Positions 47,633 through 64,000 of a stretch of DNA of 64,000 nucleotides are shown piece by piece. The stretch lies in NCBI RefSeq assembly GCF_003265705.1, contig NW_020312787.1, positions 9,192,311-9,256,310 of the forward strand. The letters run 5' to 3'. The notes below the pieces were generated by a model. That model ran no database searches. It was given only the letters and a program-made list of their open reading frames with translations, and was not told the origin of the DNA. The DNA comes from Callorhinus ursinus. Lineage: Eukaryota > Chordata > Mammalia > Carnivora > Otariidae. The position numbers and the translations under genes were made by a program. Within the stretch, counting starts at the first letter, position 1. Every line of letters starts with the position of its first letter.

Positions 47633-50600
47633 AAATGTATATATGCATTTGCTGTAGAGCAGAAAGAATTGAAAATGAAATTAAAAATCGGTGTAACTTT
47701 AATCTCAGGAACAAAGAGTTTCCTAAATAAATGGTAATGCAAGTAAAACTGCTTCTCATGATCTGTAAGGCCTGAATCTCCTAGGTTTGGAACTTTATTT
47801 TTTGAAGCTATGGAGAGAAAGGGTTGATAATGATGTTACTAATAAAGTATAATACATACACTTGTATAGCCATCCAAAAAAAACCCTTCCTTCCTCATCA
47901 TGTTGGCATACACACTTCATATTGCAATCTCCTTAAGGAAGGGGTTAAATTAATTAACTAAGAAAAATTCACTTTTTAAAAATTCATTTTAGTCTTCATC
48001 ATACTAAACTTAAGGGCAAGGAGAACATGCATTGGTATGAGAAAGTTCAAGGAAGCATAAGAGAAAAATTCAGAATGTCAATTAAAATGTACCAGGCTAC
48101 AAAAAATAAGAAACCATCAAATAGGTAAAGGCTACTAGGCAATGGGTGGAAGGTATATATTAAGAAAATTAGTACCAGATCTTCTTTCTTCCACCCCATT
48201 CTTCCCTAACACATATAGAGCAAGTTTTCTTAGGATAAGCGTATGAGGACACACCCTGGGCAAAGAAATCCTATAGAAACATATAAATGCATAAATAAAT
48301 AAGCCAGCAAACACAGAGACCCATGAAAGGCTGGAAGAAGGAAGGGAAAGTGAAGGAGTTGCAGAATCAGTGATTCTGAATCACCCCAAGGGCTAATTAT
48401 GACTCTAAATAGCTAAGAGAATGAAGATTAGTCTGTAATAAGGCCCTTACACTCAGTCAAGAGCACACTGACAAATGTAATAAGAAAGATTTTAATGTCT
48501 GTGCAAATGAGGAAGCTGAACTGAAAAGGATCAAAGAAAGCATTGAAAGATGGGTCCTAAGTACAAAAGAGAGCAGGGGTAAATGGAGTTAGTGCCTCAC
48601 AGAGCTAAAAATGTTAGGGGTAAAGAACACAGAAACACCAGTAAAAGATAAAAATATTAATTTGTCCTTTCACAAATACAAAAAAAAAGATAATAGAAAA
48701 GTGAATATTGAGAGATGAAGTGATTATAAAAGTATACGGGGGGGAGCACAAAATCTTGAAAAACAATGATAAGAAGATACACTGTATCTGATGTTTGTCC
48801 TGAAAATTGTACAATTGCTTGGGGGAAAGCATAAAAATTCTGACCTGAAATAAACAAACTGATGAATCAGGCATAGATTTTATAAAGATTCAGGTTCAGT
48901 GTGGTAGCGTGAGGAAAAAAAGAGGAGGTTAAAAAAAAGTTGTTGGCAAGAGAGTCAACAAGGGCAAAATGAGTGTCAGAAAGACAGCAGAGTTGGAGGA
49001 GGAAAGAACAAATTTGTTGAGGAGGAAGTCAGTATGTTTCTTTGACTTTCTCCACAGGAACAAAGCAGAATGTGAGCATAAATTAAGAGAGTGAATCCCA
49101 AAGGTGAGTGAGCTCTAAGGATTATTTAGAATGCAGTCAATTTAAATATATATATATAGCAAATTAAGACAGAGGTAGAAAAAAAGATTTTATTTAAACA
49201 AAATATATAGCATTCAACGGTAAGTAAACTGGAAGGAGTATGTCGCCATCATAGCCTTTCAAAGGAAAGTGCTGAGTAGTAAACATTGCTATTGTTTGGT
49301 AAAATTATAAATCTTTAATTAAAAAACACATCAGGTTATAAAAGTGCTAACCACCTTTGAAACATTTTTAATTGGCAATAATGGTTTGGCCTTTAGTAAA
49401 TCTCCACTTGAGCAAGCCATTCAAAATAGAAATCACTATGATAACTGAAAAGTTCTCATAAAATGTCATTGTTGATTGCAGATGGCCTGAATTGAATCTA
49501 CATAACATGTATGCATATTTTATTAACTGAAGTTCAAGGAGGTTAAAGTTTAAAAATAGAAATGTGATAGCTTAACATTGTAAATGCAAAGATGAAACTA
49601 TCAAGAAAGTTATAATTCCACAAAGTAGTCTATAATTTCACTATATTACAAAAGGGGAGAGATGACTTTGCTATTTCATGTTTTAGATACAATCAAAGAA
49701 ACTATCTCCTAAGTCAGAGGGAGAAAATCACCTCTGGGACTAAACAGAATAACCTTCTGTTAATAGACGAGAGCAAATGTTTGAATGCTCATGGGTATGC
49801 ATATCACTATTCAAAGAGGACGTTTCAAACACACACACAATTTAAGCACACGTATCTGAAATGGTCGTGCCTTCCATCAACTTTCACAGGCAGCCTTACT
49901 TGTGCCCACAAATGGCAGCCCAGCAGGCAGTGACATCAGACCCAGAAATGATGTGGCCTGTATAGTATGCAGGGAAGTGCAATGCTCTACTTGTTTGCAA
50001 TGGTTTTATTTTTCGACTAGTTTTTATCACACTTGGCATGAACAAGGGAACATGTGCTTTGCTAAATTTGAACTTTTAAGATGAAACTGAATTAACTGAG
50101 AACCAAAAAATTGCTTCTGAATTATCCTAAGATTGAAAAATGCCTTCCCTTTCATACTAGGAATGACAAAATAAAAGACAAATACATCTTGGAAGTTGAA
50201 ATGTGAGCTAGGAAGATCCTGTGGTTTGAGAACAACATTGTTGACTTTTTCTTTTTTAGGAACCTGAAATAAGATTGTCATGAAAAGGCTTTTTCCCATA
50301 CAGTACACTTGCTAACGTGAAGATATGTACTAAACTGAAACCTAAATAAATCTAATATAAGCACTAAACCTAATATAAGCAAGATTTGTTTTGTTATATT
50401 TTTCAACCAGGAAGTTTAATTAATTTGCCATTCCTTAAAACTTAGTATGATCATATATATATATATATATATGATAAAACATATGTACTACCGATATATA
50501 CGAAATCAATACACTCTTACATTCTTTTTTTTTCTTGCTAGTATTGAAACAAAATAACCGTATGGGCTAAAATGACCAGAGGCATATCCAGAGAGATGCT

Positions 50601-51559
50601 CTCCCCTCCTAAATTTCCTCTTCCTCCTCATAAAAGATATGCCAAGATACCCAAGTATAAAATGCTTTGTATATAAAATGAGTGCCATCATGCAGATATT
50701 TTTAAAGAGTTGAAATCCAAAATAATTTTAATATAAAATTCAAGTTATAAATCACAGGATATGTTTTAAGGAATCTAGTGATAATAGGTCAAACAACCTG
50801 AAAGAATCAGCTTGTGGTACAAGCTTCGTTGCATTAATAATGTCACAGTTAGTATGTTTATTAAATTAAATATTACCAGCAAGGGTCTTCTAAATGCCAC
50901 GTTCCTAACACTAGATCACATATTTATTTCAGAGTTAGCATAGTAAGAGGGGGAGCTATCACTAGAAGGTCTATTAATCCATGTTTTTTTTTCATTGCTT
51001 TAATGGAACTATTCAAATCAAATTTTTCACGCCATGCCTTGAACACCGCTGCAAACCATACTGTGGGTGTAAAATACATGCAAGGCAGATATAATCAGCT
51101 CAGATGAGACCAGTGACTTGTACACCATCAAGTTTACTTTATTGTGAAAGCAGTGGGGTTTTCTTTCAAGTGAATATATTTTTAAATATGTTGCAACCTA
51201 ACTTACAAGCTGAAGACAGGAATCAGGAAGGCCCATAAATCTCAAGGCAACTGAATTAAACCAAGTATAATGCCATGCCTGAAATCTTGCCTAGTTTGCC
51301 TTATCTTGTTCTGGCAAAAGAAAATCTGATGGTCCAAATGTAAATCTTGCACTCAGACTGTAACTTCAATAAATCATATAGACTCAACTTGCTTGAAAAG
51401 TCTCAGCTGACCTTCTAAAAACCTGATTTTACTGGTATTACACTAAAAATTTATTCTTTCCAATATTAAAATTAGCCAAGTAACTGCCCACATACCAGAG
51501 TAAATTAAATATTTTTTAAATCGAGTGCTTATCACTGGTCTTTAAAGGTGCTGACCTCT
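47633..51559. other. Repeat-poor intergenic stretch
   Basis: Short TA runs at 49146-49158 and 50453-50472. I recognise no transposon in most of it. No gene supported. Possible conserved non-coding DNA toward TBR1. Confidence 0.4.
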
Positions 51560-51680
51560 GTGGCCACTGGCTTGCTCAGTGCGTGGACCATGTGACTCAG
51601 TCTCTGGGTTGTAAGTTCGAGCCCCATGATGGTTATAGAGACTACTTAAAAATAAAATCTTAAAAAAATAAATAAATAAA
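51560..51680 (+). mobile_element. Short CAN-SINE, diverged
   Basis: GGCCACTGGCTTGCTCAGTG head, GGGTTGTAAGTTCGAGCCCC B box, AAAAATAAAATCTTAAAAAA tail. Confidence 0.88.
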
Positions 51681-52269
51681 AGAAGCTGACTTCTTTCTAA
51701 GTTTGTCTAAATAATAGTTGCTTTTCCTTTGGGGAACCTAGATTGGTTTGTTTTCACACAGGTTCATAAGTTCTACTTTTTTCCTATCCCCACGGGGTAA
51801 AAAGCCTACATGATAAAATAACTAATATACACACAAAAAAGGTGCTGCACCTGAGGTCAGGTCATTTTATAAAATCACTTACGAACACAAACACGTTGCC
51901 CAAATATTGCTACAGAGTTTTTTTAAGTTCTGCAGGAATATAAATGGTCTCTATGCAACAAGGCTTTTGTTCCTAGCCTGCACCCTCAAGAGAAAGTAGA
52001 ACATCCTTGAAAGCTTCAATGCTATAAAGATAAATACTTAACGTCACCAAAATGATGGGTCAAAGAGTTTTACCAGTAGGATTTATAAGAAAATATAACT
52101 GCAGGAGGAAAGAGGACTCAGAAAGTTCTCTAAATACCCTAAATTACTACATTTTAAGAGCTCGGGTGATGTCAGCCAACCCTAAAGAGACAGAAACAAC
52201 CTGGCTTTGGAAGCAAACTCATCAATAAGCTTCTGCTAGGCCTAAAAAGGCCGTCATGTCCTAAATCCT
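51681..52269. other. Intergenic edge of CpG island
   Basis: AT-rich, no repeat recognised. GC content rises sharply from about 52265. Confidence 0.4.
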
Positions 52270-53600
52270 AGCGGGTCGCCTGGTGCGTGGCTCTCGAGGA
52301 GCTACAGGCTGGAAAGGGCGCCCTCGGTCACAGCCAAGGTCGCGGCCCGGCAGCATCGGACTCCGAGGACGCGGAAGGAGTCTCCTGGACCCCGGGCCTG
52401 CACTTGGGCCCGGGTTGCCAGTCTAGACCAGCGCCCCGAATCCCTGTCTGGACTGGGCCAGGACAGCCCGAGCACAGCCGCCGGCCCACCGGCCAAGCAG
52501 GGGAGCCTCGGCCCAGGCTCCACGTCGGGGAGCGGGCCTCCCGCGCGGCCTCACTCGCGGCCGAGCTCCTGCAGGCGCCCGCCCCCGCCCCGCCCGCCTG
52601 GGGTGGAGGGCGCCCAGACCGACGGCCCTAGGCCCAGGCCAAGAGCAGCCTCGCTCGCCGGGGCCGCACGGACCGCCGCCCGCCGCCGCAGCGCGCTCTG
52701 GCTCCGCCTCCCGTCTACACTGACCCACGGCGTCTGCCTCGAAGGTTAGGAACCGAGGGCACGGCACCTCTGGCTGGAGCGACGCCGGCCGGCGGCGGCA
52801 CTTAACCCCGAGCGGGTGGTTGCAAGTGAGTTAAGATGGCGCGGAATGCGAGTGGCGGGAAGGCGGGAGCCAGGATGCAGTGCTCGCCGCACGCTCGCCT
52901 TTTTTCTTCCCGTCTCTTTTAGAAAAGACACTGCTGAAAACACACTTTTGGAAAACTGAGGATATCTGCAGGTTGCGGGGAGGATTCCGTCCTCGCCTGA
53001 CCCCTGCCCTCACGGAGAACAAGCGGCAAATCGAAATCTAACCCGGGACGCGAACTTTGGTTCCCACGGGCCCTCCCAAATCCAAACTCTGATTTCCTTG
53101 GAACAGCAGCAGCTCCTCAGACACAGCGACAGTGTCACTTCACTAGACACCAAGACATTGAAAGCGAGCAGAAATGATCATGCTTGAAAGGGACAGGAAA
53201 GCACACTGCCTCCGAGAGGAGCGCGGAGCTGCAAATTTACCTCACGCTGACTCAGTCCACACAGCAGATGGTGGAGATGGTGGCAGAGCTGCAAGGGAAA
53301 CGACCTCCCCAATTTTTAAAAGTACTTCCTAATAGTGGCGTCTTTCGGTACAAGGCACTACGTTCCTGTGAAATCTATCCTCGGCTGCTGAGAGCGTCGT
53401 TTCCGCACATGACAGCAGCTCGTTTGCTCGCCGTGCCTGTGGCCCGAAAACGACGGGACGAGCGCGGCCCCCCGCCCCCCGCGCCCTCGGGCCTCAGCGC
53501 CCCCCGCGCCCTCTGCACCGCACGTGCGCCTCCTCCCCGGCCGCACCGGGCGGCCAGCTCGCAGGAGCGCAGACCCGGGGGGGGGGGGATTACAAGAAAA
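52270..53600. promoter_or_regulatory. CpG-island-like region downstream of TBR1
   Basis: Two dense GC/CpG blocks (about 52280-52900 and 53400-53600) stand out from AT-rich DNA on the left. They lie 1.2-2.5 kb beyond the predicted TBR1 poly(A) site. A YY1-like AAGATGGCG occurs at 52833-52841. No coding sequence is recognisable; the ORFs here look compositional. It could be an lncRNA promoter, a TBR1-linked regulatory island or a remnant promoter. Confidence 0.6.
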
Positions 53601-54824
53601 CACTGCTCAACTTCTCCGGCTACACAGGCACCGTGTTTTGTACTTTTCGTACCCTCGTTCGGGTCGTAGGTGTGGGAAGGGTGAAAGAAACACAAAGGAA
53701 AATCAGCCATCGCCTTTCTGTGTGGCAGACAAAACTCCGCGGAACGCCGTCTAGTGGCGAAATTGTCCAGGGACAACAAACCGGGTTTGTTCCCCGCCCC
53801 CCGCCGCCCCCCGATTTTTCCTTTTAATTGGAACTTTGAAGCCTCTTTGCATCCCTCAAATTGCAAAGGGGTTTCGGGACAATCTCTACGTAGTGGTACA
53901 TTTAGTCCCATAACCTGAAACTGACCCAGACTAAGCAAGAATGTTGAACCATTTTCCACCTCTTTCCTGATCTCCTTTCTCTGGAGACAAAAGTACAAAA
54001 AAATATCTTCTCCACGAGATAAAGTCAGAGCTCTGCGGACTCCTCGACTAAGACGCAGCGACCCTACCCCACTCCCACCCCCCCAAGCTGGGATATCCAC
54101 GTTTCTGCATTTGTTCTCAAGGGATGGGAATCTGGCCTGGGCAGGACTGGTACAGGAATTCCACTGTGGAAGAGATGGAATGGTACCCCCCAGATACCTC
54201 CCGAAGCAAGTTTTAAGCTCAGTGCTTAAATACCGACCATTCCGAGTTTGTTCCATGAGTCCTTACCCCACTCCAACCCCCCCCCCCCCCCCCCCCCAAA
54301 CATCCCGCTGAAGAAATACAGGCCATTCTGTGTTTGCAGTTACAGATTCGCCACACATCTCCAAGGCCTCGTATTTAAAGACCGGGATTTTCGACATCTG
54401 CCTAAAGCGGTGGTCAACAGCCTATTCTGACACGCATTTCAATTACATCCTACTCTTGCCCAAAGCCTCCCGCCTGTGAAATTTAAAAAAATTCTTAAGT
54501 CCTTATTTAAGACCCTCCTTGTCCTGCTTGCATTATTTCCGACTTCAGAGAAAATCAGAGAGCTATGATGAGGAAGTGCCTACATTTTCCTGGGGGGAAA
54601 AAAGTGCAACAAAGTGAAACTTGACTCATAGGGAACTAAGTTACTTGTAAATAAGAAGGAAAAAGTAATTACTGGTAGTGCTATAAAACAAATTTAAGTG
54701 GGAAATGGGACATGATTCCCATTACACAGACTGCCCCATATTCAAGTGGGGACGGGCTATTCTTCCTTAACCCTTAAAAGTAATCACCTATAATAAAATA
54801 TTTTCAAACTGTAAACTGCTTTCA
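53601..54824. other. Non-repeat flank between CpG island and TBR1 3' end
   Basis: No transposon recognised. It contains a CTCF-like motif (53746-53757), a run of 21 C (54277-54297), and a 293-codon minus-strand open frame (53375-54256) that resembles no family I know. Confidence 0.4.
54277..54297 (+). repeat. Poly-C tract (21 C)
   Basis: Uninterrupted run of 21 C just 3' of TBR1. Length may be affected by sequencing. Confidence 0.9.
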
Positions 54825-54846
54825 AACACCATAGCGTTTTACCAGA

Positions 54847-54852
54847 TTTATT
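54847..54852 (-). terminator. TBR1: TBR1 polyadenylation signal AATAAA
   Basis: Plus-strand TTTATT reads AATAAA on the gene strand. A GU-rich stretch (ggtgtttg) lies about 35 nt downstream on the transcript, as expected for a cleavage/polyadenylation site. Confidence 0.7.
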
Positions 54853-56003
54853 TACTTGTTATACACAGACGATACAAACGAGCAAAAAACAAAACGTTTC
54901 TCAATGGAGTGTGTACTTGTATAAATTATTCAGTTCACAGACAAAACGAAACAAATATAAAAATCACAACATTAGATTTACAGAAGAGCCAAAATATACA
55001 CACGTTTAGACCCTGAATTCCTATTAGGAAAAATCCCCCCATGGACTGGAATCTAGATTGAATATTGTGTATGATGCATATTTCACATTAATTTTAAAAT
55101 ACAAAAAAAAAGTATAGGTTTGCTACACAACATTAGAAATCCTACTAATCTATTTCCAGGGGGATTAATGCTCCTTATCAAATATAACAAGACTTAGAGG
55201 GGGGGAAAAACCAGTCTTACTTGCATTAATGCTAGTGTTTTCCCAAGGAAGTCAAATTTCAGCTGTTTCTAGGTGGCAGGGAAATCATTTTCAAAACTAA
55301 AATGCAGTAAAATATACAACTCACACAATTTATCTTCACTAGACTACACTATAGTTACCAACAATTCAGTCATCTATATCATTAGTAGAATATTCATTAC
55401 AAAGATTTACAGCATATAAAGGTGGAGGGGGGACTGAAAAGATATTCAGAAACAGTTTTTCAGCATATTTGGCACCTGCACAGACCAGTAATGGATTTGG
55501 CACTTTGGGGAAAAACAAATAAGGCAAAATAATATTGCTGATGTAGAGCTATTCTATTGGGGGGGGGGTGTTGGGGTGGGACATACAACTCCAGTTAACT
55601 TTTCTTCGCAGGCATCATGCCACTTAATGGACTTGCCTATGAACAGACACCTATCCTTTACAGGTGTTTGGTTGGATTCTCCTTAGCTATTTGTGTGCAT
55701 TAGGGCACAGAGTAATTATTTCATGCAACGGATTGAGGAGAAGTGAGAAACCCATCATTATCTATCAAGTATTTCACGTTTCCAGAGCCTCTTAGAATAT
55801 TGTTAATTATCTCACAAGGCAATTTTTTAAAGTGGAGGGGGGTGGAGAAAATGGCAAAGAAAGGAAAAGAATGGAAAGGTTAAGCGTGAACTGGTTTTGT
55901 GCCTTGACGATGAAAATAAAAACTAGCCATTCGGTACAATAAATTAACACTATATACAGTCATTTCACAGGCTTTGTTCCACTAAAATTATTAACATCCC
56001 TAC

Positions 56004-56025
56004 CATCCATCCATCCATCCATCCA
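56004..56025 (+). repeat. (CATC)n microsatellite in TBR1 3' UTR
   Basis: Five to six CATC units within the predicted 3' UTR (GATG in the mRNA). Confidence 0.92.
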
Positions 56026-56429
56026 CTCGGGAATAAGAAAGGACGCGCTGGGTGGGTCCAGGTTCTAGAGTCAACATCCTACGGTTTAATGGGGAGGCCG
56101 AGACTTGGAGGGTCGGAATCGCTGCTGCCTGACAGGACTGCCCAGGTCTCCTAAAGGTGAAGAGTTTCATTACAAGAAAGAGAAGGAGAGGGTGAGAAAA
56201 AGACGAGAGGGAGGAGGCTTGTTAGGAGTATAACTTCACAGAAGGAGAGTAAGGAGGAAAACCAAAAGGTTTACAGCAAAGTTGAAGGTCGGTGTGCTAA
56301 CTGCAGAAACTGCTGTGCAAAAAAAGGTTAAAATCGCACTCGGAGACCTGTGCTTATTCGTTGCAGACGGTATTCGAGGGCCAAATAACAGGAGGGGGTG
56401 CGCGAGGTGGGCCGTGGGGAGGAAGAGCT

Positions 56430-64000
<7,571 letters not shown>

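Overview
The window is nuclear DNA from a placental mammal of the order Carnivora. Many copies of the carnivore-specific tRNA-Lys-derived CAN-SINE are present, with head motif GCCTGGGTGGCTCAG, a CT-rich 3' part and an AATAAAATCTTTA tail, beside carnivoran L1, old L1M, MIR, L2, MER5A, MER20, a MaLR LTR and an ERVL provirus. The young dog-type SINEC_Cf head and the cat-type SINE body are both absent. The SINE bodies look like those of bears, seals and mustelids, so an arctoid caniform is my best inference. I see no operons, CRISPR arrays or phage genes, and nothing prokaryotic.

The only protein-coding gene I can support is TBR1 (T-box brain transcription factor 1). It lies on the minus strand and occupies the right end (54.8-64 kb). 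The first coding exon runs off the window. Six coding exon parts splice in frame into 517 residues plus a stop, covering the end of the N-terminal region, the whole T-box DNA-binding domain and the full C-terminal region. Exons by plus coordinates are >64000-63804, 63208-63054, 62697-62576, 61996-61838, 60653-60592 and 57360-56502. The 3' UTR runs to a single AATAAA at 54852-54847. Four introns have GT donors; intron 2 has a GC donor.

Just past the TBR1 3' end is a CpG-island-like stretch (about 52.27-53.6 kb) with no recognisable coding gene. It is the best candidate for an unannotated promoter, lncRNA start or regulatory hub. From 39 to 52 kb the DNA is relatively repeat-poor and may hold TBR1 enhancers, but conservation cannot be tested from one sequence.

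The left half (4-31 kb) is a layered transposon graveyard. It holds a 6-kb L1 with a degenerate ORF1 and ORF2 and a lost 3' end (4.2-10.2 kb), an L1 3' fragment (11.4-11.9 kb), an ERVL provirus with paired LTRs and a dUTPase relic (12.0-17.1 kb), and old L1M. Into the L1M a Tigger-like DNA transposon inserted, and into that two CAN-SINEs (20.1-23.5 kb). More L1M (26.2-29.8 kb), a MER20 and an MLT1 LTR follow. In human the segment 3' of TBR1 is the gene-poor interval toward SLC4A10, which fits the lack of other genes.

No new multi-gene system is visible. The most checkable unusual points are the GC-AG intron in the T-box, the orphan CpG island, a templated 37-bp duplication inside L1 ORF2, and two loci where successive SINEs used the same target site.
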